Source: JAGNLV01 sp964612145 (GTDB lineage: Bacteria > Zixibacteria > MSB-5A5 > GN15 > FEB-12). From it: a stretch of 64,000 nucleotides of DNA. A program made the translations under genes and the position numbers. Below are positions 1 through 7,684 of the stretch, one piece after another. The DNA lies in NCBI GenBank assembly GCA_964612145.1, contig CAZTBP010000020.1, forward strand, positions 1 through 64,000, read 5' to 3'. Below the pieces are notes generated by a model. That model did no database searches and was not told the DNA's origin. It was given only the letters and a program-made list of their open reading frames with translations. How positions within the stretch are numbered: the first letter of the stretch is position 1; every line of letters starts with the position of its first letter.

Positions 1-27
1 CTGGAGTAATCACAGTGTCCTAACTGA

Positions 28-2367
28 GTGTCCACAAAACGGGGGGAAGGTCACTGGGTTGGTGTCAAGACGAGCCACAAGACCACGGTTTCATCAGGCA
101 ACACTCACTTGCCAGGGGGCGAAATGCTCCCGAAAGAACCGCCCAGTAAAGTGATTCGTCGATCGACGGTTGGATTTCTTCAGTATGATGGTAAGGAGGC
201 CATTTCCGAAGAGGACTTGATTTGCGAATATTCAGACTCATTAAGACTCATACAGCCGCAGCCGTGGGATTTCCTGCCTAGACACAACGACGATGCTTTG
301 GGCATTTCGGTCCGGCAGAGTTCCTACGGATGGTCTCATCAGTATCTCGAAGACTTCATTATTGTCGAATTGACAGTCAGAAATGAAGGCACGAATGTGC
401 TACGAGATGCATATTTGGGGCTTCACATTTTGCCTTATGCCAGCCTTGGTCGGCCCTATCAAATGTGTGGGAGAGAGAACGGGCTCCAGGTTTTCGGTCT
501 CATGCGGAAATTCCAGTCGCTATTTGGCTGTGACCATCAAGACAGTTTGAGTGTGGCTTGGTCTGCCAACGCTTCGGGTGCTCCATACGAAGGCGAGTGG
601 CTCGAAGGCAGAGATGAGTGGATCTTTGATCCTATCAAAACCTGCCATATTGCTTCAGCGCGGCATGTGTTGGGGGTGATGCCATTGAGAGCACCGGCCA
701 GTGACCTGCCTTTGCGGTATAACTGGTTTGGAACAGCATCGGGCTACACGGTCATTGAGGCGACTCAGGATTCTGACGTACCGGCATTTCAAAATAACAG
801 CCCGTACCTGTACTATGATGATCGGCTTTACCGACTGCTAACGACAGATGAAGTAGATTTTCCGAGCTACAAAATAGCCGAAGTTAATATTGATCAATTG
901 AGCCCGTGGAACCCTATAGCGCAGTTCAGGGCTGACGAAGCTGCTCTCGGCTTCGAAAGCGTTCACGGTGTCCTCTCCTGGGGGCCGGTGACGTTAACGC
1001 CGGGGGCGGAGGTACCGTTGACGTTTGCTATTGTCGGCGGGGAGAACCTGCATGTTGACCCGGACAACTACCTGAACCTGCCGCACAACCCATACGAGTA
1101 TGAATCCAACCTTGATTTCTCGGACCTGCACCAAAACGCGCTGATGGCGCAGTGGTTGTATGACAATCCGGGAATTGATACTGATGGCGACGGGTATAAG
1201 GGGGAGTTTCGGGTGTGTGTCAGGGATTCGATGTTAGTCAACGGCGAGTGGGTGGTAAACAAGGCCGACACGCAGTGGTACAAGGGCGACGGGATACCGG
1301 ACTATCGGGGAGCACTGCCGCCACCGGCGCCAGAGTTCTGGCTGACGTCGACACTGAACGGCGTACATGTTCGGTTTAACGGGCAGGTGACCGAGACTGA
1401 GAAAGACATCTTCCTGCAGAAGCCGGATTTCGAAGGGTATCGGGTGTATTTAGGCCGGGACGAACGGGAGAGTTCGCTGCAGTTGGTCGGGTCGTATGAT
1501 CTCGAGGATTACGATAAATACTATCTCGACCTGACACTGGAGCAGCCGACCTGGCAGTTGGAGGGGGAGCCGTACAGCAAAGAAGAGCTGCGGTGTTTGT
1601 ACGGACAGGGAGCAGCGCCATGCGAGGACAGTACGTTTGAGCCGTTAGGGTTCACGCAGTTACGGCCGTATAGACATCCGGATTTCCCGAACGATTCGGT
1701 ATTCTGGTTCAAGAAACACGAGTACAATGCCTCGGAGTTTGGGGTGAATACGCCGATCAAGAAGCGATTCCCGAATATGCCGGACCCGAGGACACTGCCG
1801 GCCGATTCGATTACGGATGATATGTACACGGAAGATGGCTATCTGAAGTTCTACGAGTACGAGATGACGATTGAGAATCTGCTGCCGACGGTTGAGTACT
1901 GGGTGAATGTGACGGCGTTTGATTATGGATCACCCGCGCAGGGGGTGAATCCGCTGGAAACCGAACGGACCGACGGGGTGCGGCCGGTGTATCCGCTGAC
2001 AGAGCACGATGCGCCGATATCAGGCAGTGAGCAGGTGTATGTGTATCCGAATCCGTACCGGGTGGATGCAAATTACCGAGCCGATGGGTATGAGGGGCGG
2101 AATCAGGATGATCGGTGGGATGAGCGGGTGCGGGCGATCTGGTTTGCGAATTTGCCGCCGGTGTGCACTATACATATCTACACGATTGATGGGGACAGAG
2201 TACGGACGATGGATCACACTAGTACATCATCCGATCCGACGCATCGTCGGAAGCAGTGGGATTTGATCAACCGGAACTTTCAGAAGGTTGAGACGGGGTT
2301 GTATTATTGGGTGGTGGAGGTGCCGGGGGGGCGGACGCAGATGGGGAAGTTGGTGATTATTCGGTAG
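28..2367 (+). CDS. Large secreted protein with C-terminal FlgD-like domain (probably 5'-truncated by a frameshift)
   Basis: This is the 3' part of a large exported protein of unknown specific function. The open frame is 779 codons from a GTG. The first residues show no signal peptide, and the motif GHWVGV near the start looks like the middle of a domain rather than an N-terminus. In-frame stops lie at 7-9 and 25-27. If the G-run at 41-46 had seven G instead of six, the frame would continue upstream to the window edge. Visible parts are an Asp-rich DTDGDGYKGE calcium-binding-like loop near residue 390, a fibronectin-like segment around 440-530, and a final ~100 residues (PNPYRV ... GLYYWVVEVPGG) typical of FlgD/T9SS-like C-terminal domains of FCB bacteria. 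Surface or secreted location is inferred from that domain. A hairpin lies 20 bp after the stop. Confidence 0.6.
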   Translation: MSTKRGEGHWVGVKTSHKTTVSSGNTHLPGGEMLPKEPPSKVIRRSTVGFLQYDGKEAISEEDLICEYSDSLRLIQPQPWDFLPRHNDDALGISVRQSSYGWSHQYLEDFIIVELTVRNEGTNVLRDAYLGLHILPYASLGRPYQMCGRENGLQVFGLMRKFQSLFGCDHQDSLSVAWSANASGAPYEGEWLEGRDEWIFDPIKTCHIASARHVLGVMPLRAPASDLPLRYNWFGTASGYTVIEATQDSDVPAFQNNSPYLYYDDRLYRLLTTDEVDFPSYKIAEVNIDQLSPWNPIAQFRADEAALGFESVHGVLSWGPVTLTPGAEVPLTFAIVGGENLHVDPDNYLNLPHNPYEYESNLDFSDLHQNALMAQWLYDNPGIDTDGDGYKGEFRVCVRDSMLVNGEWVVNKADTQWYKGDGIPDYRGALPPPAPEFWLTSTLNGVHVRFNGQVTETEKDIFLQKPDFEGYRVYLGRDERESSLQLVGSYDLEDYDKYYLDLTLEQPTWQLEGEPYSKEELRCLYGQGAAPCEDSTFEPLGFTQLRPYRHPDFPNDSVFWFKKHEYNASEFGVNTPIKKRFPNMPDPRTLPADSITDDMYTEDGYLKFYEYEMTIENLLPTVEYWVNVTAFDYGSPAQGVNPLETERTDGVRPVYPLTEHDAPISGSEQVYVYPNPYRVDANYRADGYEGRNQDDRWDERVRAIWFANLPPVCTIHIYTIDGDRVRTMDHTSTSSDPTHRRKQWDLINRNFQKVETGLYYWVVEVPGGRTQMGKLVIIR

Positions 2368-2387
2368 GGGTGCCAGGAGTGACTTTG

Positions 2388-2408
2388 TCATCCGCCTGAG
2401 GCGGATGA
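2388..2408. repeat. Perfect hairpin downstream of the secreted-protein gene
   Basis: TCATCCGCC and GGCGGATGA form a 9-bp stem with a 3-nt loop. No T-run follows, so it may be a dispersed palindromic repeat rather than an intrinsic terminator. Confidence 0.55.
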
Positions 2409-2413
2409 CATGC

Positions 2414-2582
2414 GGGGGCAAAACCGCAAGGGTTTTGCCCTACTCTTGGCCTACTCTTGGCCCCCGCTTTCGCGGAGGTGACATTATTTAGGCGTCTGTG
2501 TCAAGACCACAGGGGGCTTGAGCTGCAAAAGACAGGGGGCAAAACCGCAAGGGTTTTGACCTACTCAAGAACTACTCAAGAA
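2414..2582. repeat. Two copies of a short palindromic repeat in the 315-bp gap before surE
   Basis: A 30-bp unit of the form GGGGGCAAAACCGCAAGGG plus TTTTG occurs at 2414-2443 and again at 2535-2564, differing at one position near the end. Each carries the stem CAAAACC/GGTTTTG around a 5-nt loop. Each is followed by a small tandem duplication (CTACTCTTGG twice, CTACTCAAGAA twice). No gene is visible in 2368-2682. Confidence 0.65.
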
Positions 2583-2682
2583 CGGGTGGAATCACATTGT
2601 TGAGGGGCTTTCGAATAGGGCTTGCGAGAGGGGCGGTGGGGCGATACCTTAGGGGGCATGATTATCGAATTATATCTATACT

Positions 2683-3468
2683 ATGATCGAGGCTGTCGTG
2701 GTGGCGAAGAAGCGTAAGCGGCGGATACTGGTGACCAACGATGACGGGTATCATTCCGATGGTATCACGGCGCTGTTTGAGGAGCTGCAGGATATCGCCG
2801 AGGTCTATATGGTAGCGCCGGACCGGGAGCAGTCGGCCAGTTCGCATTCGTTGACGCTGAACCGTCCGCTGCGGGTACATAAAATCGACGCCCGACGCTA
2901 CACGACCGACGGGACGCCGACCGATTGCGTGATGCTGGCGGTGCATCTGATGTTCGATAAGGAGATGCCGGATATTATTATATCCGGGATTAATCACGGG
3001 GCCAATATGGGGGACGACGTGACTTATTCGGGTACGGTGGCGGCGGCGATCGAGGGGTCGATCATGAAGATACCGTCGGTGGCAGTCTCGATGGCGAATT
3101 ATGAGCCGGGGATGCCGATGAAGCGGGCGGCGCGGTTTGTGGTGAAGATGATTCCGATGATCGAGGAGTTGGAACTGCCGCCGGAGGTGTTTCTCAATGT
3201 CAACATGCCCGCCGATGACGGGAAGGCGTATCGGAAGTTCGAGTTTACGCGGCAGGGGATTCGGCAGTATAAAGATATCGTAGTTCACAAAACCGATCCT
3301 CGGGGGAAGCCGTATTACTGGATAGGCGGGCGGCCGAAATGGAGGACCGACAAGGGGACGGATTTTGAGGCGGTGAGCCGCCGGGTGGTGTCGATCACGC
3401 CGCTTCGGTTGAATTTTACGGATGCTGAATTGCTGGTGGAATTGCAGTCGAAGAATTTGAAATTGTGA
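2683..3468 (+). CDS. surE: 5'/3'-nucleotidase SurE
   Basis: SurE is a metal-dependent survival nucleotidase that removes phosphate from 5'- and 3'-nucleoside monophosphates in the cytoplasm. The N-terminal metal-binding motif NDDG (about residues 19-22) is intact, as are the family blocks APDREQSASSHSLT, GTPTDCV and SGINHGANMGDDVTYSGTV. Length is 261 aa, normal for the family. The start is uncertain. ATG 2683 has no Shine-Dalgarno, while GTG 2698 or 2701 lies a short distance after GAGG (2689-2692), so translation may begin five or six codons later. The gene stands alone, between a repeat-bearing gap and a tRNA gene. Confidence 0.95.
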   Translation: MIEAVVVAKKRKRRILVTNDDGYHSDGITALFEELQDIAEVYMVAPDREQSASSHSLTLNRPLRVHKIDARRYTTDGTPTDCVMLAVHLMFDKEMPDIIISGINHGANMGDDVTYSGTVAAAIEGSIMKIPSVAVSMANYEPGMPMKRAARFVVKMIPMIEELELPPEVFLNVNMPADDGKAYRKFEFTRQGIRQYKDIVVHKTDPRGKPYYWIGGRPKWRTDKGTDFEAVSRRVVSITPLRLNFTDAELLVELQSKNLKL

Positions 3469-3507
3469 CGGCGGGGCACTTCGGGGGCGAATTGGCTGTT
3501 AAATGGC

Positions 3508-3540
3508 TTGACAACGGCGCAATTTGCGTCTTTATATACT
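3508..3540 (+). promoter_or_regulatory. Sigma-70-type promoter for tRNA-Pro
   Basis: TTGACA at 3508-3513, a 17-bp spacer, then TTTATA at 3531-3536 within the longer AT run TTTATATACT. The start point would fall about 10 bp before the tRNA. Confidence 0.65.
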
Positions 3541-3555
3541 GATCTCTGAGATAAT

Positions 3556-3629
3556 CGGGGCGTAGCGCAGTTTGGTAGCGCACTTGGTTCGGGACTAAGG
3601 AGTCGCTGGTTCAAATCCAGTCGCCCCGA
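3556..3629 (+). tRNA. tRNA-Pro (anticodon CGG)
   Basis: The four stems fold fully. The acceptor stem is CGGGGCG/CGCCCCG and the D stem GCGC/GCGC. The anticodon stem is CTTGG/CTAAG with loop TTCGGGA, which places CGG at positions 34-36. The T stem is GCTGG/CCAGT with loop TTCAAAT. The discriminator base is A and no CCA is encoded. A T-rich run (TTTTTCTTTTC) directly follows and may terminate transcription. Confidence 0.95.
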
Positions 3630-3738
3630 TTTTTCTTTTCTTTCTGCTTTTCAGTATACAGTTACGGTCTCCCGGGGAAGGGAACGGCAAGTGTCATTTT
3701 TCTCATTCACCATACATTTTAATGAAAGGGCCGGTTGT

Positions 3739-4212
3739 ATGCCAGTTGATCAAAGGATCTACATAGCATTCGTGGGGGCCGGTAAGTGTTCGGGGAAGGG
3801 TCGGGATATGGCTGCCTCGGCGGGGAGATATGTTGCGGAAAACGGAGGGGTTGTCGTTTGCGGCGGATTAGGGGGGGTGATGGAGGGGGTGGCCCGTGGC
3901 GCGAAGGAGGGAGGCGGGACAACGATCGGGCTTTTGCCGGGGAGTGACCGGAGAGAGGCCAACGATTATATAGATTATGCTATCCCGACCGGGTTTGGTG
4001 AGGCGCGGAATATCATGGTTGTGCGTTGTGCCGATGCGGTGGTTGCTTTTCCGGGGAAATTCGGTACTTTAAGCGAGATGGCGTTTGCCATGAAATTGGG
4101 CAAGCCGCTGGTATCGGTGTCGGCGTGGACGCTCGGCGACGATGTTCGCCAGGAAGCGGATCCGGTTGAGGCGGCCAAGTTGGCGATGCAACTTGCAAAG
4201 GACCAGGCATGA
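3739..4212 (+). CDS. TIGR00725-type LOG/SLOG-fold protein
   Basis: A small Rossmann-like protein of the TIGR00725 family, related to LOG and 'lysine decarboxylase-like' proteins; the substrate in this subgroup is not established. The nucleotide-binding glycine motif GGLGGVMEGVARGA and the later PGKFGTLSEMAFA block, equivalent to the PGGxGTxxE motif, are visible. Note the second Gly of PGG is Lys here. I chose ATG 3739 because GAAAGGG (3724-3730) lies 8 bp upstream and the family starts close to the IAFVGAG strand; this gives 157 aa. An earlier in-frame GTG at 3691 would add 16 unsupported residues. It overlaps the acylphosphatase gene by 4 bp (ATGA), so the two are probably translationally coupled. 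Confidence 0.8.
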   Translation: MPVDQRIYIAFVGAGKCSGKGRDMAASAGRYVAENGGVVVCGGLGGVMEGVARGAKEGGGTTIGLLPGSDRREANDYIDYAIPTGFGEARNIMVVRCADAVVAFPGKFGTLSEMAFAMKLGKPLVSVSAWTLGDDVRQEADPVEAAKLAMQLAKDQA

Positions 4213-4484
4213 GTAAGCGAGCGGAGATAACGGTAAGCGGAACGGTTCAGGGCGTGGGGTTTCGGTGGTTCACGACACGGCAGGCGCAGTCGTATGGCGT
4301 CACCGGCTGGGTTCGGAACAACGAGGACGGGAGTGTGTCGGTGGTGGCTGAAGGGGATGAGGGGAGCCTGAAGTCGTTTATCGAGGATCTTCGCCGGGGA
4401 CCGTCATCGGCCAACGTTCGCGATGTAAACATCAACTGGCAGGAAGCGGATGGACAATTCACACGATTCAACGTCAAACACTAG
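4209..4484 (+). CDS. acyP: Acylphosphatase
   Basis: Acylphosphatase hydrolyses carboxyl-phosphate bonds such as those in acetyl phosphate or 1,3-bisphosphoglycerate. The 91-aa protein has the family signature GTVQGVGFRWF, with the catalytic Arg at residue 19, and the second signature GWVRNNEDGSVSVVAEG with the catalytic Asn at residue 37. Length and fold order match the small cytosolic acylphosphatases. The start overlaps the previous gene by 4 bp and the 3' end overlaps the apt reading frame by 35 bp, giving a tight three-gene operon. Confidence 0.95.
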   Translation: MSKRAEITVSGTVQGVGFRWFTTRQAQSYGVTGWVRNNEDGSVSVVAEGDEGSLKSFIEDLRRGPSSANVRDVNINWQEADGQFTRFNVKH

Positions 4485-5031
4485 TGGCGGGGCGGTGACC
4501 GGCTCGGCCGAGGAGCTGAAGAAGTACATACGGAGTGTTCCGGATTTCCCCAAGCCGGGGATCAACTTTTACGATATCACGACGCTGCTGGCGGACCCGG
4601 TCGGTTTTCGGCTGGCGGTGGATTACATGCAGCGGTTTGTTGGATCGCGGCGGCCGGACAAGTTGCTGGCGGTTGAGTCGCGCGGTTTCTTTTTTGGGGC
4701 GGCGCTGGCCGATCGGATGGGTCTCAGTGTGGTGCCGGCGCGCAAGCCGGGGAAGTTGCCGTATCAGACGATTTCGGAAGAATATGAGCTGGAGTACGGC
4801 ACTGACAAGCTGGAGATGCACGCCGATGCGGTGCGTCGGGGGGAGCGGGTAGTGATTGTCGATGATTTGATTGCGACCGGGGGGACGCTGCTGGCGGCGT
4901 GTAAGATGGTCGAGAAGCTGGGTGGGGAAGTGGTTGGTATTTCGGCTGTGATTGACCTGAATTTTTTGCCGTGGCGCGAAAAACTGACGGGATATGAGGT
5001 AGATTGTCTGATAGCGTATGATTCCGAGTAG
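4450..5031 (+). CDS. apt: Adenine phosphoribosyltransferase
   Basis: Apt salvages adenine by joining it to PRPP to form AMP. The PRPP-binding motif VVIVDDLIATGGTL (about residues 133-146) and the preceding ESRGFFFGAALA and ARKPGKLP blocks are intact; length is 193 aa. ATG 4450 has AGGAAG just upstream but with only a 3-bp gap, and it overlaps acyP by 35 bp. GTG 4495 is an alternative start that removes a 15-residue Ser/Asn/Gly-rich leader. The gene ends the TIGR00725-acyP-apt operon and is followed by a hairpin. Confidence 0.93.
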   Translation: MDNSHDSTSNTSGGAVTGSAEELKKYIRSVPDFPKPGINFYDITTLLADPVGFRLAVDYMQRFVGSRRPDKLLAVESRGFFFGAALADRMGLSVVPARKPGKLPYQTISEEYELEYGTDKLEMHADAVRRGERVVIVDDLIATGGTLLAACKMVEKLGGEVVGISAVIDLNFLPWREKLTGYEVDCLIAYDSE

Positions 5032-5065
5032 CGCGAACTGCGCGCAGGGGGAAATGATCGTTGAC

Positions 5066-5089
5066 AAACCGACTCGTGGTCGGTTTCTT
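5066..5089 (+). terminator. Probable terminator after apt
   Basis: AAACCGAC and GTCGGTTT form a perfect 8-bp stem with a 5-nt loop, followed by a short T-rich tail (TTTCTT). It ends the upstream operon before tRNA-Arg. Confidence 0.5.
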
Positions 5090-5112
5090 GAGGGGCGATG
5101 TTATGCTAAGGC

Positions 5113-5189
5113 GCCCCCGTAGCTCAGTAGGATAGAGCAGCGGTTTCCTAAACCGCGGGCCGCAGGTTCGATTCCTGCCGGGGGTACCA
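5113..5189 (+). tRNA. tRNA-Arg (anticodon CCT)
   Basis: The acceptor stem is GCCCCCG/CGGGGGT, with a terminal G-T pair. The D stem is GCTC/GAGC. The anticodon stem is GCGGT/ACCGC with loop TTCCTAA, placing CCT at 34-36. The T stem is GCAGG/CCTGC with loop TTCGATT. The discriminator is A, and CCA is encoded at 5187-5189, unlike in the tRNA-Pro gene 1.5 kb upstream. Confidence 0.95.
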
Positions 5190-5278
5190 GAATTGAGCCG
5201 GCAAGCGGCCGAAGGCGGAAATTGCCAGCAAGTTGTTAAAAAACAGTCAGATAGGGCTAAATTTCGGCGGGAAAACGT

Positions 5279-5307
5279 TTGACAGCGTGTAGCCCCCCGG
5301 CTATATT
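5279..5307 (+). promoter_or_regulatory. Strong sigma-70-type promoter
   Basis: TTGACA at 5279-5284, exactly 17 bp, then TATATT at 5302-5307. It precedes the outer-membrane protein gene at 5395, leaving a leader of about 80 nt. Confidence 0.75.
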
Positions 5308-5394
5308 TGTTAACCAATTTTGGCCCGTTGTGCGTCAATATGTCAATATGATGAGATAGTTAGTTGTGTGTTATTCTATAAGGAGTCAGTCAGG

Positions 5395-6846
5395 ATGAAG
5401 TCGTTGCCTTTGAAATGCGCCGCCGTCGTTTTGCTCCTATCAGTGACTGCGCTGGGGCAAGTCCAGATTAATGAAGCCGTGCTGGGTCGCCCGTCGTTGG
5501 AATTCTACGACTTTGATTTTTCCGGCAGTGGGGCCCGAGCCCAGGGCATGGGGAGAGCCTTTGTAGGGTTGTCCGATGACGTGACGTCCGGGAGTTGGAA
5601 TCCGGCCGGGTTGTACAACCTGGACCAGCCTATTATTTCTTTGAGTTATGGTTCGACTCTGCCGAGGGGATCAACGGAGAATAATCCGATGATAACGGGT
5701 TCCTCGACGAGTCTTCGGTTCGATCATAATGGTTCAATCGATGGTGTAACCGGGATAAACTTTGTTGCGCCGCTGCGGGTGAAGGGTCAGCCGTTTGTGG
5801 GTTCCTTTGCGTACAATCGTGGTTTTGATGAATACGAAGTGGAGCTGTACTCGGATCAGTTTACCGCGATTTACTCGCCGAATGGTGCGATTTTAGACAC
5901 TACGGAATTCAATTCCGAGACGATCTCCGAGATGCAGGGTACGATGAATTCGGTCAACTTCGGTTTAGCGACGCGTATTTATGAAACCTATTCCGCCGGC
6001 GTCACGGTCAATGTTTATACCGGGAGTGTTACTCGAAACTCGGTGACGGCGACACGCAGCGACTCGATTCTGGACGCCAATCTCCAGACGCGCAACCAGC
6101 TTACCACAAACACAATTCTGGATTCGAATTCCTTTTCGGGGTATAATTTCACGCTTGGTTTCAAGCGTTCGTCGGAGAAGCTTGATCTTGGGCTGATGAT
6201 TCGTACACCGTTTGACCTTGAGATTGAAACGGATCGCGGGGTCTTTTTCGTAACGCAGCAGAACGGTCAGACCATTGACGCGGGGACGGATACGGTCTTT
6301 TTCGACGATATGATTGCGAAGTATGAAATGCCGTGGATGATCGGTCTTGGCGCGGCCTTAAAGCCGAATGAGCGGTTGACGCTGGCGGCTGATCTGGAGT
6401 ACCGTGCTTTTGATGGCCGAACGGTATTGATCCGCGATTCGGTTTTCCTTGATCCGGGTGGCCAGAACGAGGAGTTTTTCACGGAATTGCCGGCTGATTC
6501 ATTGTGGGACAACGTGCTGCAGCTTCGGCTGGGCGTCGAGTATTTGTGGAATCAGAGTTTTGCCACGATCCCGCTTCGGGCCGGATTCGGCTATACGCCG
6601 TCGCTGGTTCCGTCGACTAACCTAGTGGTATCCAGCTCGGACACGACGTTCACGACAGAGGGTACCAACGGTATTATGTTCTCGCTTGGGGCCGGTATGT
6701 GGTGGAATCAGATTCATTTTGATATTGCCTATTCGTATCAGAACCGCGACTGGGATTATGCGTTCCTGCAAGGCGGTGATCCGCGGGCTATTGAGCAGAG
6801 TTCGCGGAATCATTTCCTGAACGCCACGTTTACCGGTTATTTTTAG
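5395..6846 (+). CDS. Outer-membrane beta-barrel protein (PorV/FadL-like)
   Basis: An exported outer-membrane protein of 483 aa. A signal peptide is clear: a basic start (MKSLPLKC), a hydrophobic stretch and a likely cleavage after ALG. The mature start contains FSGSGARAQGMGRAFVGLSDDV followed by WNPAGL, the conserved N-terminal block shared by PorV/PorQ and FadL-type barrels. The remainder alternates in a barrel-like way and the protein ends in Phe (ATFTGYF), as barrel proteins recognised by BAM do. ATG 5395 was chosen over an earlier frame opening because AAGGAG (5380-5385) sits 9 bp upstream and the signal peptide begins there. It is driven by the promoter at 5279-5307. Transported substrate or partner is unknown. 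Confidence 0.75.
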   Translation: MKSLPLKCAAVVLLLSVTALGQVQINEAVLGRPSLEFYDFDFSGSGARAQGMGRAFVGLSDDVTSGSWNPAGLYNLDQPIISLSYGSTLPRGSTENNPMITGSSTSLRFDHNGSIDGVTGINFVAPLRVKGQPFVGSFAYNRGFDEYEVELYSDQFTAIYSPNGAILDTTEFNSETISEMQGTMNSVNFGLATRIYETYSAGVTVNVYTGSVTRNSVTATRSDSILDANLQTRNQLTTNTILDSNSFSGYNFTLGFKRSSEKLDLGLMIRTPFDLEIETDRGVFFVTQQNGQTIDAGTDTVFFDDMIAKYEMPWMIGLGAALKPNERLTLAADLEYRAFDGRTVLIRDSVFLDPGGQNEEFFTELPADSLWDNVLQLRLGVEYLWNQSFATIPLRAGFGYTPSLVPSTNLVVSSSDTTFTTEGTNGIMFSLGAGMWWNQIHFDIAYSYQNRDWDYAFLQGGDPRAIEQSSRNHFLNATFTGYF

Positions 6847-6863
6847 GAACAAGAAGAGCTTGT

Positions 6864-6887
6864 GGGTGGCCGTGACAGCGGCCGCCC
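6864..6887 (+). terminator. GC-rich hairpin after the outer-membrane protein gene
   Basis: GGGTGGCCG and CGGCCGCCC form a 9-bp stem with one T-G pair and a 6-nt loop. There is no T-run, so it is at best a weak or factor-assisted terminator. Confidence 0.3.
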
Positions 6888-6971
6888 GCCTGAATAATCC
6901 GACTACCAAAACTTTACGCGAACTTTCCGATAAAGAGAAAAAGATAAGAACGGTTATCTGGAGTTAAATGG

Positions 6972-7664
6972 ATGCAGAGCAAGGTCAAGCTGTCCAAGCG
7001 GCAAATCAAAGAAGATAAATTCACCACATTCATGTTGACGTCCAAGCAGCAGTTGTCTGACAACTGGCAGTTTTTGGTGATCGGCATCGTTATTGTTGCC
7101 CTTATTATCTTCGGGATCGGCTATTATTTCAGCAGTCAGAGTGACTGGCAAGTGGAGGGCAGTGAGGCCTTTGCTCGCGCTGTGATGCAGTACCGTAACG
7201 GCGATTTGCAGGTGGCTTTGTCGAGTTTTGAGCAAGTTCTCGACGATTACGGCAGTCACAACGTGGCGGAGCCGGCGGCATTTCTGTTGGGCCGGACGTA
7301 TTTCCAGATGAACAACTGGTCCGAAGCGACGGCGGCTTGGGAGGATTATCTCGCCAACTACAAGGACAACAAGATGAACCGGGCGGCGGCGCTGGCCGGT
7401 ATCGCGGCGATCAATGAGAACCAGGGGACGTATGCAACGGCTGCCCAGAAGTATCTGGAAGCGGTTGAAGAGTTCCCGAACGGTCCGCTTGCTGCGGACT
7501 ATCGATTCGGGGCGATGCGGGCGTATCTGGCGGACAACCAGGAAGACCTTGCCCGCGAGCAGCTCGATTTGATCGAAGCGGAGACACCGGATAATTCAGA
7601 CATCTACCGTCGCGCCGCGCGTTATTTCGCCTCGAAGGTTTTCACGGGGCAGAGTACTCCCTGA
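6972..7664 (+). CDS. Membrane-anchored TPR protein (YfgM-like)
   Basis: A 230-aa protein with a basic cytoplasmic N-terminus (residues 1-30), one transmembrane helix (about 31-52, NWQFLVIGIVIVALIIFGIG) and a periplasmic TPR domain. The repeats are visible as pairs of helices, for example YRNGDLQVALSSFEQVLDDY and MNNWSEATAAWEDYL, then QGTYATAAQKYLEAVEEFP. This layout resembles YfgM/ancillary-translocon-type proteins and Tol-Pal-associated TPR proteins, but no specific partner can be named. GGAG (6959-6962) precedes ATG 6972. It lies 20 bp before the GH57 gene and may be co-transcribed with it. Confidence 0.7.
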   Translation: MQSKVKLSKRQIKEDKFTTFMLTSKQQLSDNWQFLVIGIVIVALIIFGIGYYFSSQSDWQVEGSEAFARAVMQYRNGDLQVALSSFEQVLDDYGSHNVAEPAAFLLGRTYFQMNNWSEATAAWEDYLANYKDNKMNRAAALAGIAAINENQGTYATAAQKYLEAVEEFPNGPLAADYRFGAMRAYLADNQEDLAREQLDLIEAETPDNSDIYRRAARYFASKVFTGQSTP

Positions 7665-7684
7665 GGGTAACAGCGCCTGACTAA

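Noticed and set aside
3315..3614. Reverse-strand frame crossing the 3' end of surE and tRNA-Pro
   Set aside because: It overlaps a confident tRNA and gene on the other strand.
5061..5107. TTGACA (5061-5066) as a promoter for tRNA-Arg
   Set aside because: No -10 box lies at 16-18 bp; TATGCT is 35 bp away. The TTGACA overlaps the apt terminator stem.
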